Notes under the pieces: model-generated
Database searches by the model: none
The model's input: only the letters and a program-made list of their open reading frames with translations
Told to the model about the DNA's origin: nothing
Part shown: one piece after another, positions 42,325 through 52,933 of the stretch
Layout of the letters: the number at the start of each line of letters is the position of its first letter
Numbering within the stretch: the first letter of the stretch is position 1
Origin: Rhinocladiella similis
Taxonomy: Eukaryota; Ascomycota; Eurotiomycetes; Chaetothyriales; Herpotrichiellaceae
Reading direction: 5' to 3'
Length of the DNA: 64,000 bases
NCBI GenBank assembly: GCA_024082115.1
Contig: JAMRYE010000010.1
Location: 2,976,001-3,040,000 of the forward strand
Program-made: the position numbers and the translations under genes

Positions 42325-43488
42325 TCAGAGATCAGAATCCGAATCAGAACCGTAGCCGACCAACGCCAAATTGTTAACGCCTTTCGTCGCTTTCGTCACT
42401 TTCGTCACTTTCTTCGCCTCGCCACCGTCGACAATCTCTGCCCCTCCTTCTTGTCCTTCTTCTTCTTCTTCTTCCTCATGGACTTCTCGTTTCCGTTTCG
42501 CGCGAGGCTGCCAGACATCCAGTTCCCGCAGGAATGGGTCCGTCGCCATCCTGGTATTACTAGCCCATTGACCCTGCAAGACTTGCTTCTTCGTGTCGTC
42601 TTGCTTCGCACGCACACCACCACCACCACCACCTTTACCAGGACCAGCACCGCCACTCTTCTGAGAGTGCTTTGGCCTCGATGGTAGATCCCCATTATAC
42701 GTCGCAGACGCGAACAAAGGCTTCGACGAACTCGACGACGACGCCGACGCCTCCGCCGCAGCCCAGTCCCCAAACTCGACGAACTTGACACGTTCACCGT
42801 CCTCTGGCGCCTCGGCCAGAACCTCCATGTCGAGATCCAGGGCGAATTTCTCCTTCAACGCCTCTCCCGTGCGCTCGTCGGCCTGCCTCTTCCGCCGTCC
42901 GACCCTAAACTCCGCCCTGAGTTTCCTGTTCATGGCGTACGGGTCCCTCCACGCGCGGTCGCTCGCCTTGCGCAGCTCGGAGAGGCGCTCCTGCTGCGTC
43001 ACAAACGCAGACTTGTCCTCGACCTTCTTCTCCACCGCGCCGAACCCGCCTTCTCTCTCAAACCGGGCCTTCTCATCCTCGGACACACCGAGCCGGATCT
43101 CCCCGTCGAGGACCTTGTCGGCACCCGTGTCTCGTCTCCGCCCGCCCTCGGTGACAATGTACTCTGCGTTCTGGGGGTCGGTGCGGACCTCCACCCACCC
43201 GCCGCACGGGACATGTTTGAACCGGAACTGCCAGACCGGCGTGCTGTAGTACGCGCCTACTTTCTTCTTCTCGGCGTTGAACCGCACTCCCTGTCCGATG
43301 ATCTGCTCCGGGACGCACGTCGTGCACCAGATGGCGAAAGGGCACTCGAACCGAACGGTCAGGATCCCCTCGGTCTTGAGTTTGCGGGCCCGGTGGCCCA
43401 GCGCGTGGCCCTTGCCCGAGGCCTGGTTGAACGACGTGGTCCCTTCGAGGTCCGGAGGGACGTAACGTCCCATGTTGAAGCCCTGCAT
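42325..43488 (-). CDS. CCDC130/Saf4-type splicing factor (Yju2/CWC16 family)
   Basis: Spliceosome-associated protein family (Yju2, Saf4, human CCDC94/CCDC130). The product is 387 residues from MQGFNMGRYVPPDLEG, the standard opening of the fungal CCDC130-like branch. The conserved core has HRARKLKTEGILTVRFECPF, the zinc-type IWCTTC, GVRFNAEKKKVGAYYSTPVW and RTDPQNAEYIV. The second zinc half is reduced (HVPCGGW) relative to the usual C-x2-C, which should be checked. The C-terminal half is charged and disordered, with NLALVGYGSDSDSDL at the end. It is encoded in one exon; the frame is open upstream of the chosen Met, but conservation starts there. Confidence 0.9.
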   Translation of the reverse strand: MQGFNMGRYVPPDLEGTTSFNQASGKGHALGHRARKLKTEGILTVRFECPFAIWCTTCVPEQIIGQGVRFNAEKKKVGAYYSTPVWQFRFKHVPCGGWVEVRTDPQNAEYIVTEGGRRRDTGADKVLDGEIRLGVSEDEKARFEREGGFGAVEKKVEDKSAFVTQQERLSELRKASDRAWRDPYAMNRKLRAEFRVGRRKRQADERTGEALKEKFALDLDMEVLAEAPEDGERVKFVEFGDWAAAEASASSSSSSKPLFASATYNGDLPSRPKHSQKSGGAGPGKGGGGGGVRAKQDDTKKQVLQGQWASNTRMATDPFLRELDVWQPRAKRKREVHEEEEEEEGQEGGAEIVDGGEAKKVTKVTKATKGVNNLALVGYGSDSDSDL

Positions 43489-44283
43489 TTTTGAGATGGC
43501 GCAGCAAGACACCTCGAGGACTGGGACTGGGACTGGGACAAGTGTATTGAGCAGGGGTAGGGTAGACAAGGCGTGCAGGGATGGGAATTAATTGCAAGCA
43601 CGGGATTTCACCTGGTCGTATGAGGGTGATGAGTGCAAGTGCAAGATCGTGGGGCTGGAGGCAAGGCCATCATGAGTCTCCAACTACCAGCTACAGCCTG
43701 TGTACTCGTACGCGTGGTGGGAAGGTAGGATAGGGCCGAGTTCTTCGATGAAGTTCTGAGGCTGAGGCTACTGTGAAATGTAATGTTTCCCCCGCCCGCA
43801 GTCCAACAATTAAAACGATCTCGAGTATTCAAGCAGGGAAGGTCTGGCGAGGACTCAATAGACCCTAGTGAGAGATGCAAATCACTGAGCAACAGCATGG
43901 AGGAGTAGCGTTCGAGAGCAGCTTAAAGTAATCTACAGGGTATTGAGCACTGGTCTAGTTCTATTCTATGTTGTTGATACAGTACGAGTACCCATGCAAA
44001 GTGGCGCACAAACTGTACAGTACAGACGGATTGTACTCGGTACCTCTGAAGCAATCGGCAAACCTTCCACCCATAAAAATACCGCGTTCCACTATAAAAA
44101 TTCATACTCCGTAATGCGATTCCGCCCTCGCGCTCGCTCAGACCAAGTTGTCGTCGATCTCAATGTACTCGTATTGTACGAATCCGGATGCTCCGTGCCG
44201 ATTGCTCCTGTTGCGTGCCCATCAGAAAATCTCAAGCAAACAAGTGACCTCGCATGCCTCGTGAATGTTGATGGATTGATCTC
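43489..44283. other. Intergenic, no supported gene
   Basis: 795 bp upstream of the splicing-factor gene and downstream of the decarboxylase gene. It contains TACTCCGTA at 44105-44113. No gene is seen. Confidence 0.45.
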
Positions 44284-44820
44284 TCACAAAGTGATGGCGT
44301 CAGGTGCAATCGGTACAAGATCTCCCGCACCCTTGAAGTTTTCAAGTATGGTGGCCTGCTCCGACAGCATGAGACGATCAGTTTGTTTGCCGATTTCCGC
44401 CAACTTCCTCCAGCGAGCAAAGTCGGTGTAGTTGCGCTTGTCGCCCCGTGCGGCCTCTGCATGTTCCCAGTGGCCCTGACTGAAGGCTATCAACGTCGTG
44501 ATCTTCTGGTTTGTGATGTCGTACACCAAAGACACTACCGTGCCTGTTTCCTCTAGCCAATTGCACTGCCACAGCTCGCCTGGTCGAATACACTGGTATG
44601 TGCAGGTTTGATAGTTGATTCGGCCTTTCATGGGACCTCCGTGGATGGCATACACGATTCGATTGTCCGAGAAGAACCACATCTCGTACCTCCACGTTTC
44701 GGGCTGCTTTGTCTGCGGGTTTTCAGCATCGTAGTCGTAAATGAGATGAAGGTCTCGGATGTCTTGGTCAAATGATGGGTGGAGGGCGGTGTTGGTGATG
44801 AACTCTGGCAAGGGTGCCAT
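44284..44820 (-). CDS. Phenolic acid decarboxylase
   Basis: Cofactor-free decarboxylation of p-coumaric, ferulic and caffeic acids to vinylphenols; a lipocalin-like beta barrel. The 178-residue product is encoded in one exon. LHLIYDYDAENP, with the tyrosine pair near the N terminus, WRYEMWF, IVYAIHGGPMKGRINYQ, and LWQCNWLEETGTVVSLVYD hold the conserved Tyr, Arg and Glu of the active site. Length matches bacterial PAD (about 160-180). The start MAPLPEFITNTALHPSFDQD looks like the fungal form. A TATATAT run lies about 130 bp upstream (near 44951-44957). In fungi, PAD supports detoxification of plant cell-wall hydroxycinnamates, which fits the nearby GH30. Confidence 0.92.
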   Translation of the reverse strand: MAPLPEFITNTALHPSFDQDIRDLHLIYDYDAENPQTKQPETWRYEMWFFSDNRIVYAIHGGPMKGRINYQTCTYQCIRPGELWQCNWLEETGTVVSLVYDITNQKITTLIAFSQGHWEHAEAARGDKRNYTDFARWRKLAEIGKQTDRLMLSEQATILENFKGAGDLVPIAPDAITL

Positions 44821-46059
44821 GTTTTCTTCTTGACGATGTCTGTCCTGTCTGTCTGTCTGTTCTGTTCAGGTGAGAGATTCTGACTGGTCTGTGGGTGACG
44901 ATGAGAATGATTCCGCGAGAGAGACCGAGAAAATGTTCAGGTGTTGGGAAAGATATATACCTCACGACGACTGAGTTCATGTGGACATAGTTTGACAGGG
45001 CAAGGGCGTCCGAAACACTCATTTCACGTCATCTAGTTTCCGCCGTCCACCACTGCCGTTCACAACATCCGTAGCATGGTACTTGACTTGTATCTTCCCA
45101 CTCATGTACTGCACTCACGGAGCTGATGATCCGGATGGCGCCGAAAAGCTCCACCTTCGATGAACCAACCCATATGTACCGCAACACATGTGGTGCAGAT
45201 TGCAGAGCATTGGCTGTGACGACATTTGATGTTACTGATGATCCCTTTTAGAATTGAACACGGCTAGAAACCGTACAAGTGATGTGAGCAACATTCTGTC
45301 TCCACAACTCAGCTTCAATAACGTCGCCCTGAACACCCATGCTCTGCCCGAGTCGCAACAACTCCCGTCTCCGTGATCGGATGCTCACCAGTTCGCGTGG
45401 ATAGTCGGGCCTTGGATACAGGCCAGGCGGATCCCATGAGTATTCAAGCTAAAACAGGGGCATCCAAGGCAGTTGAAGTCCTCAAACGATCGAACAATCT
45501 GAAAGGTAGTGTTGCGACGATACTGTGGCTGTTCGTCTCCGGAGAACCACAAACAAAACACTCGGCTTCTTGGTTCATGTTTACAAATGCGGCCAACGTC
45601 AACGATTCAACCGGTCCCTGATATATTCACGGGTGATGAAGTGAAGTGAAGTAATTCTACAGAAGCCTTGGCTGTGGCTCGTCTTCGTTTCTTTGTCAGC
45701 ACTCAACATTCCAGTACGAGTACGAAACACCGTATACAATGAGCGACAGGTGGTCTAGATCTCGTAAGCCATATTCCGTACCAGGGCAAGCGCAAGGGTC
45801 TCGCTCAGACACCCATGTACCTAAAGCGATGCAAGGTAAATAAGACCGACTGCACGCCTGAAACTCGGCGGCCGAAAGGATGTAGCACGAGAAACAGTAT
45901 TCACATGCATTGTGCATCACTGAGAAACATCATGAGCCTGTAGAATCATGGTATTGAAGGTGGGAAATTATTTTGGATTAAGTATCAATTTACTAGACCA
46001 TTTTCCTTAACGCAATAAACCCATGAACCATGCACACATCTAATCATATCCTGTGTCCT
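44821..46059. other. Intergenic, no supported gene
   Basis: 1.24 kb between two minus-strand genes. A short run of CTGT units lies at about 44845-44860 in the decarboxylase leader. No coherent coding frame is seen. Confidence 0.45.
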
Positions 46060-47343
46060 CTACTGGACTTCAATCAAAGCAGGTCCAAACAAAGCAGCCT
46101 TTGCCACTGCGTCAATATCTGCGAAAGGTCCGGCGTTGGAAGTAACGGCCGCAAGGGTCAAACCGAACATCAGGTTCTCCGAGAATGGGAAGTTGGCTGA
46201 GAATGTCACCTTGCCACCGTTGTTCTGCGCTCCCTGGATGGGGATGACAACAGGCACGTTCTGCTGGTTGATGTATACCAAGCTCAGCCCCTGACCGCTG
46301 GCATACTGGCTGTACTGGCCGGTCGCCTGGAAGGAGAATTGCAGTTGCTGGTCTTGGGCCTGGACCTTGGGAGTCTCGAGAGTCAGGGCACCAAAGATCG
46401 GCAGGGCGATGGTGTTGGAGTTGGGGCAAGATCCTGGAACGACGAAATTTTGGTTGAGGGCGGAAAAGGCAAATTCTCGTGCTGAGGCAGTCAGGAAGGG
46501 CGCTTGGCTGGGAAGTTCGCCGAGAATTTGACGATAGAACCCATTCTGTTCGCCTTCCTGGCCGATGACAGAGGCGACACCGCGAATCAGACCGGCGTCT
46601 CCGTTCTGGCCAAAGTGGACTTGCACGTCGCCCAGGGTTCCGAGGACAACATCGGTGAACGTGGATGCAAGAGCGATGGCGTCTTGGAAGTTGTCCACCG
46701 GAGCATTGTACAAGCAAGGTTGAATGGGGCCAGCGTTGAAGTGACCAAGAGCACCGTTGGCGTTCAGCGCGTGAAGCTCTTCTTGTGCGACGACGGCAGT
46801 GAGGGCTTCGATGATGGTCTCTCGAAGGTTCGCGTCTTGGAACTGGTATCCCGCGACGTTGTTGGTGACGTTGGCCAGAAGCTCAGTGAAGTAGGCCACT
46901 TCGAAGAGTTCATTGAAGGCGATCAATCGCAAAGAGGTGAGGTCGTCGGCAGCAGGGGGGGATGGGGGAGGAGGCCCATTGGGAAGGGTTCCGTGAGCTT
47001 GTTGCTCGATCTGAGTCAAAGCTGCGGAGGGGTTCTGGATATTTGGGAAGCCATTCTGAAGAGGGAACTTGAATGGATTAGACCCTTGATTCGAGGGTGG
47101 TGGAGGAGCAGTGCCAGAGGTCTGCTGAGGAGGAGCACCACCGGCTGCACTGGGGGTGTAGTAGCCATTGCTGGGAGTTCCAGATGATGCTGGGCCTGTG
47201 TTGCCCTGGTTTGCTTGGTACTCTTTGAGGTGATGCGTCCTGTCTCCATAGAAGACCGACCCTCGTTTCTCGACCGGGACGGCGGAGACGAGGGATGCAA
47301 GGGCAAGTGAGCCAACCACGGTGATAGCCTTGTTAAAATGCAT
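46060..47343 (-). CDS. Secreted ferritin-like protein of the Rds1/LsdA family
   Basis: The 427-residue product has a signal peptide (about 1-21, ..SLVSAVP) followed directly by a Lys-Arg Kex2-like site (VEKRGSVF). A Pro/Gly/Gln/Asn-rich spacer runs to about residue 140. The ferritin_2-like helical domain then begins LRLIAFNELFEVAYFTELL, with ..VVAQEELHALNANGAL holding the E-x2-H pair expected of a di-iron helix, and GQEGEQNGFYRQILGELPS holding another. Family members include S. pombe Rds1, induced by stress, and Aspergillus LsdA, expressed in late sexual development. The biochemical activity is unknown. Encoded in one exon. Confidence 0.88.
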   Translation of the reverse strand: MHFNKAITVVGSLALASLVSAVPVEKRGSVFYGDRTHHLKEYQANQGNTGPASSGTPSNGYYTPSAAGGAPPQQTSGTAPPPPSNQGSNPFKFPLQNGFPNIQNPSAALTQIEQQAHGTLPNGPPPPSPPAADDLTSLRLIAFNELFEVAYFTELLANVTNNVAGYQFQDANLRETIIEALTAVVAQEELHALNANGALGHFNAGPIQPCLYNAPVDNFQDAIALASTFTDVVLGTLGDVQVHFGQNGDAGLIRGVASVIGQEGEQNGFYRQILGELPSQAPFLTASAREFAFSALNQNFVVPGSCPNSNTIALPIFGALTLETPKVQAQDQQLQFSFQATGQYSQYASGQGLSLVYINQQNVPVVIPIQGAQNNGGKVTFSANFPFSENLMFGLTLAAVTSNAGPFADIDAVAKAALFGPALIEVQ

Positions 47344-49363
47344 TGTGATTATGTAGTATCGGTATGGGTTTGCCGTTGAGTGAATGTGTATTCAACAAGA
47401 AGGAAATAGTGGTGCTTTTGGTTGCGGTAGAAAGGAAGAGACAGTGGACTTTGGGTAGGTAATTAAGCAACGTGGGAAAGCCGAGCTTGATTAGTTGTAG
47501 TATGTGTAACGGGGTAAGTAAGATCTAGTTCTTTTTCTGAAAGAGTGTAGATTGTCTTCTGTTTGAGTGAGACCTAGATGTAAGCGGGCGAGGGTCATTG
47601 GATTTTTATACTCCGTTTACCATTCAAGCAATGACCAAGGCCACCGACCCGGGGGCCGTAAAGAAGCTTAGGCATGAAGCTAAGATTTGGTATTGTACGA
47701 TCTGGGGCCGAGAGAATGGAGCAACGTGCAGATTGCTGTGCTGACGGGCTTGTGCGTGCTGCTGGGTGGACATGGTAAAGGGTAGTCCAAATCTGGATGG
47801 ACCTGTTCGTTGAACCGAGCATCCGTCCTAAGTTAAGGACTGCTCAGCCTGCTCGACCAACGGTTTGGCCTCCATCCGGTCTGAGTTGTTGGGTTTGTGC
47901 GAATATAGTATGAGGTATTTGAGACGAGTTGCAACAGTTGCAATCGCATGCTCGCAAAGTATCTGTTACACTTACACCTCGGACAGGTGCATCATGGTCA
48001 GTGCATCATTGTAAATCTGTCTGCGGAGCTTTTCAGTCGGCGAATGAAGTGTCAGCAGAGGCTGATGAACGCCACGAGGGTCTTGACGGTCATTGCTTTG
48101 GGGGATACTTGTATCCTTCTCCCGGAAATCGCGTCAGACAGTCAACGCGTGCTCGGACCAGGTTCCGAGCTCGTCCTCTGATGCAAGGCCCTGGCTGTGA
48201 TGTGTCTTGTCCCTAATCGAGTTAGTGCTGATGGGAGAATGGACATGGAGAAGAGAGAGAGTGAGTGAGAAACGGAGAGTGAGGCAGAGAGGGGGAGGGA
48301 AAGGTCCGGATGACAAAGACCCGCCGCTAAATTTAACCACAAGTAGAACGATCTTGAGATATTAACGACGGGCCAATGATCAGGGCTCATAGACAGATAA
48401 GCTCGCCAAGATTTTGGTGCTAACGAGGCTTATACATGTTGCTATTTTCAGACATGGCTGAGTCTCCTGTGCTTTGCGACCATTTCTCTGTCTTTACCTG
48501 AGTGAGGGAGGCTTCCCCTGCGAACAATTTCAAGTCTATTAGAATTTCAACAGTGCTTCCATTGCTACACAGATAATGCTCGCTGAGGCCCGAGCTTTGA
48601 ATTCCTGATGAGGGACACAGTCGCTGACCAAGCAGTCGAGGCTTTTGAAGATTTTTCGAGCAGCAGTGATGGAGTGTACGGCCTCCAGCTCCAGACTGGT
48701 CAAAGTTCAACTCTTCTGCTACTGCCTCTCAGCGAAGTGACACGAGAGGGCTATCCTGAACCCATGAATGTGTGCATTCTGCATGCGTCGCTAAGATTGA
48801 AGCATGACCCACGCCAGAGGGTTCGCTCGTATATGTGGACGTCTTCAGAATCCTCACCCAGCAGACTCAAAAAGGTGTAGAGGACTCTTGTAACACACTG
48901 TGATCCTATACGAGGAATAATGGCGTGCTCATAACCATGTATCCGCCTGTCACTCCCTAATCTGTCCAGGAACCAAGCGCTGTGACTGTACAAGACTCCC
49001 TCCTCATCAAGTTAATGGCAATGGCTAAGCGGGATCATCTTCTTTTCCATCCCCGACAGACTTCGAATACTCCATATGTTGATCTTTCAGTTCTTGTCTG
49101 GCCATGGGAGCCTCATTCACGAAGAATAGCCGACGCCGGCCCAAGTAGTCGACCCCGCAGCCATGGTCGTTTGTAGAACACCTACCGTACCTAGGTTACT
49201 CTTGTACAGAGAGCGAGACTCCACAGCAGACAGAATGGCATCATCCGAAATCCCCGCATCTGTACCGAGTACTCCGTAGACCACGGCGAGAAGAACCTCA
49301 TGCCAGCCCACGATCTTTTTGATTGCTACGCACAGAAACGAGGACTTGCCATCACTTATCCTC
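47344..49363. other. 2-kb region without a supported gene; possible coding relic on minus strand
   Basis: It contains the promoter of the ferritin-like gene and, near the right end, TACTCCGTA at 49270-49278. Between about 48740 and 48539, the minus strand reads a helical, coding-like stretch (SLELEAVHSITAARKIFKSL and onward, ending ICVAMEALLKF, stop) that I cannot join to a gene. Flanking minus-strand frames at about 48990-48750 could be related. I leave it as a possible relic. Confidence 0.3.
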
Positions 49364-50717
49364 ATGGCGACTCAGACGATCATCAACTCGACACTACCGT
49401 CAATCCCGAAATGGACGCAAGTTTCCGAGACGAAACATGAGCGTAAGGATACCCCAAATCAGTATACCATAGTCGCGCACTTCGACACGCAATGCTAACC
49501 AAGCCTGTACTACAAAGTGGACTGGGCAGACCTAGTCACTCTCGATCTCAACAAGTTCGACCAACCGGGCGGTAAGCAAGACCTCGCCGCTCAGCTTTTC
49601 GACGCCGTCAACAGAATAGGTCAGTTCATATCACCCACCCTCCAGACCCTGAGACATGCGACGGGACGAAATTGACATTGATGGGCCTCCCCCACTCTCC
49701 GCGACAACAGGATTCTTCTACATCACCAATTTCGGCCTGAGTCAGGATGAAGTCGACCGGCAATTCAGTCTATGCAAGCAAGTCTTCGAGCTCCCCATGA
49801 ACGAGAAACTCAAGTACCGCGCCGATCTCGAGAACGGGGGATACAACGGCTACAAACCCCTAGGGACGCGCGAGGTTAAGCCCGGCATCCGCGACAACAC
49901 GGAGATCTACAACATTCCCAAATTCACTCGACAGTATACGCGCGACCACCCTCCCGTCATCACGCGGCACTGGACCGAGATCGAGGGGTTCGCGCGACAC
50001 ATCCACTTCGAGATCGTGCGGAAACTACTCGTGCTCTTCGCCATTGTTCTAGAACTCCCCGAGGACTTTTTCCTCAAGAACCATCGCTACGATGAGAAAA
50101 GTGATTGCCACTTTCGGTACATGAAGTACCACAGACGCGCGCCCGAGCAGAATGCGGAATTGGACAACGTCTGGGTCAAAGGACACACGGACTTTGGCAG
50201 TCTGACGTTGTTGTTCAGGTGAGTTCCGTCTTTGTTGTACATGTGTGCCTGGTGCGTGAGTGTGGGCGCGCGACGTCCAAGTAAATATCTGACGGGCCGC
50301 GAACGACTGTCCAGACAACCCGTGGCGGCACTGCAGGTACGCACTCCTGAAGGCGACTGGCGCTACGTCAAGCCTCACCCCGAGAGCATCACCGTCAACA
50401 TCGCCGACGCACTGCAGTTCCTCACGAACGGGTTTTTGAAAAGCAGTATCCACCGCGTCGTCGCGCCGCCGCCGGATCAGGCGCACATCGATCGCCACGG
50501 GGTCTTGTACTTTGTCAGACCGGAGGACGATACCGAGCTGGTCCCGATCCAGAGTCCTGTGCTTCAGCGATTGGGGTACGACAAGGCTCTCGACCAGGCG
50601 ACGGTGGGATTGACCGCGGGTGAATGGGTGAGGGCCCGTGTTGCGAAGAATGTAAGTCGCCAGGGGAAAGAGGAGGAGTCGATCATCAAGGGTGTCAAAG
50701 CGAGGTATTATGATTGA
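49364..50717 (+). CDS. 2-oxoglutarate/Fe(II) oxygenase, isopenicillin-N-synthase-like, four exons
   Basis: The exons are 49364-49442, 49518-49619, 49711-50218 and 50315-50717, giving 363 residues. Each junction splits a codon and restores family sequence, for example DAVNRIGFFYITNFGLS (the DIOX_N domain) and LTLLFRQPVAALQV. Iron ligands are H219 and D221 in VKGHTDFGS and H276 in SSIHRVVAPP. The usual C-terminal R-x-S for 2-oxoglutarate is replaced by a HGVLYFVRP stretch, which is common in this fungal branch. The first acceptor was chosen at 49517 because the nearer AG at 49503 breaks the frame. Members hydroxylate or desaturate small molecules, often plant or secondary metabolites; substrate is unknown. 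Confidence 0.9.
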
Positions 50718-51028
50718 GATCCACAAACCAAAATACTTACAAGTACATGACGATCATCCATGTACTCGAAGGAGAAGAAACTTGGAAGTAGAACGTATGA
50801 AATAATGATATTTCCTATACCCAGCTCAAAAGTCTCAAAATCGTCTACGTACATGCCAGTAAGAAAATCATCAACGCCTGCAAGGAAGAGTTTCTCATCT
50901 CCCAAAATCAAGTGACATCAAAAAGTCAGCCAGACATACACAAGTTCTCATTGCAAGAGTGTTGGATGCAAATTCGGTAAAGTGTCAACAACCCGATCCC
51001 TCAATCATTCGATCCGGCCCTCAAGTCC
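50718..51028. other. Intergenic between convergent genes
   Basis: 311 bp; it contains the 3' ends of the oxygenase and the zinc-finger gene. Nothing else is seen. Confidence 0.45.
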
Positions 51029-51673
51029 CTATCTTGTCTCTCCTTCCCCTCGTTCGGTGCTCACTGCTGACTGCTCAGACATAGTCGGCGATACAGTACC
51101 ATTGCTGCTACTGGTCGGTGATCCCTTGGTTCTGAAACTCATTTGGATTCCATGAATTAGTTTCATATGTCTCCTTACCGCGTCGGGACGGATGGACATG
51201 TACTCGCACAAGTGGCACTTTTTGATATCATCTTCGGTGAGGAGCCCGTGCTCTCGCTTTTCGTGTTGTCTGCACCGTCGCTTCTCCGAAAAAGCCATGC
51301 CACATCCTTCTTGGGCACATTTGAACGGCGTGTCATGCCTGAGGCGATGTCGATTGAGGTCGCAACGGCGCCGGAAAGACTCGGAGCAGTCGGTGCAGCG
51401 GTACTTTTGATTTGAGGTATGAGACACTGGTGAGCAGGGCGTTGGTGAATATGAAGATTGGGGGTTGAAATCGAATTCGGGAAAGAACCTAGAGACGAGG
51501 GAATCGTCCAGGCCGCTATCGCTGGTGGGATACAGGACAAAGTCGTCGAAGTTGACATCGTCCAAGTAAGTCATGTTGTTTAAGATGTCGTAGTCAAGGT
51601 GGGGATTGATCGTTGTGGCGGTGTCTGGAACGTGGTGCGTTGTGCGTCGTTGCATTGGTTGTATGGTATGCAT
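51029..51673 (-). CDS. Three-finger C2H2 zinc protein
   Basis: The 214-residue product has an acidic, aromatic N-terminal half (DYDILNNMTYLDDVNFDDFV) that could act as a transactivation region. Three C2H2 fingers follow, starting near residue 91: YRCTDCSESFRRRCDLNRH..H, FKCAQEGCGMAFSEKRRCRQH..H and KKCHLCEYMSIRPDAVRRH..H. The tail is Ser/Thr-rich. This is probably a small DNA-binding regulator; the target is unknown. It lies next to a patatin-like gene on the same strand, with only about 175 bp between them. Confidence 0.83.
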   Translation of the reverse strand: MHTIQPMQRRTTHHVPDTATTINPHLDYDILNNMTYLDDVNFDDFVLYPTSDSGLDDSLVSRFFPEFDFNPQSSYSPTPCSPVSHTSNQKYRCTDCSESFRRRCDLNRHRLRHDTPFKCAQEGCGMAFSEKRRCRQHEKREHGLLTEDDIKKCHLCEYMSIRPDAVRRHMKLIHGIQMSFRTKGSPTSSSNGTVSPTMSEQSAVSTERGEGETR

Positions 51674-51849
51674 TGCTGTGGCCGGTTGCCAAAAGGCAAA
51701 CGGTCTGGCGTGTGATGGTGTTGATGTACGTCGATGTACGTCGATGCAGAGTTTTGGGTACGCAAGGCTCCGTCAGAGGTCAACCGACGATGACGGGCCT
51801 AGATGGTGTTGGATGTATGGGCGCTTTCAACGCGTCTCGATAGTGGTGT

Positions 51850-52933
51850 TCAAGTCGTGGGTAAGTCCAAAGGCCAAACGTAGCGGATGCGTGCTCGATG
51901 GCGAACCAGATGATATGATTTAGAGTTGTTCCTGGAGTGTCTCTCCAGGAACATCTCTAAGATGCACCACGTGGTTCGCCATTGAGCCAACAATTTCTCT
52001 CTTTGGGAATGCGAGACCATCTTCTTCGTGTGCGGAAAGATCGAGGCCTCGCTATGACTCAACGCGGTTTCACAACAACTATCCAAGCTCCAACTCCAAC
52101 TATCCAGTTGGTGACCGAGCTCTTGAAGGGGATATCCTCTGTTGAAAAGTGACTTGCTAGGATGCTGACTCTTTGAGGGAAGAAAGAAGAGCTTGGCTTT
52201 CATCGTACACCAGGTACGAGAAGGAGCACATCCTAGGAACCAATTGTCTGCAATTCGGCCTTGATGCTCTTCCAAAGTGACATCTGGGACAGCATAACCA
52301 AGTGTGCTACCCAAGGGGGCCAGGGAAGCATCAGGGCTGTCAAGCGATGTCGGGATTCCAGAATCAGTAAGCACTGACTGAGAATATTTCCTAGTTACAT
52401 AGAGAATGTTTTCCGGTATGAGGTCTAGAATTGTTAGCAATTGGTAAAAGTCTCAAGCAATCTAGGTTCTCACCGTCATGATAAAGATTCACTCTAGCGA
52501 TATTCTTTCCATGAAGGTGATCGAGTGTCTCGAGCAGCTGTCCAGTCGTCTGCAAAGCATTCTTTGCGAAACACTTTCCCCTATCACAGCTCTTGCCGAA
52601 GGGCTGATCACCAATGGCTAATTGCTTGACGACGTGGAATGGACCCTGGAAGATATTCGGAAGAAACAGATCCTTCAGTCGATACAGTGTGTCAGATAGC
52701 TCCTTCTGTACATCGATAGACTTTTGCAGGTTCGCAAGCATAATCGCAATGATTCCCCCAGTGCTTGTACCAATGACTAGGTCTAGAACTTGGCGAGGGA
52801 TAACGGAAATGGATGTCTTCGAGCCTTGTCCGGTAGAGATCACCATCATCAACTGCTTCACAGTGAGTAGACTTGACAAGCCACGAATACCCCCTCCGTC
52901 GAAGGACAACAGTCTGACTTCACTCTCGTCCAT
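51850..52933 (-). CDS. Abbreviated patatin-like phospholipase protein, two exons
   Basis: The exons are 52933-52474 and 52424-51850, joined through a 49-bp intron and a split Asp codon, giving 344 residues. The N-terminal half has the patatin oxyanion loop FDGGGIRG (11-18) and the nucleophile elbow GTSTGG (S57), followed by AIMLANLQKSIDV, all as in fungal patatins. After about residue 150 the family sequence stops: the DG[AG] block with the catalytic Asp is absent, replaced by about 190 residues I do not recognise. An open frame extends upstream of the Met to 53044 and contains CSHCSR, so an upstream exon with a zinc-like pair is possible. It could be a truncated allele, a decayed gene, or a fusion. 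Confidence 0.65.

Noticed and set aside
51599..51923. Plus-strand frames opposite the start of the C2H2 gene
   Set aside because: They are shadows of the minus-strand zinc-finger gene and its leader, with no domain.
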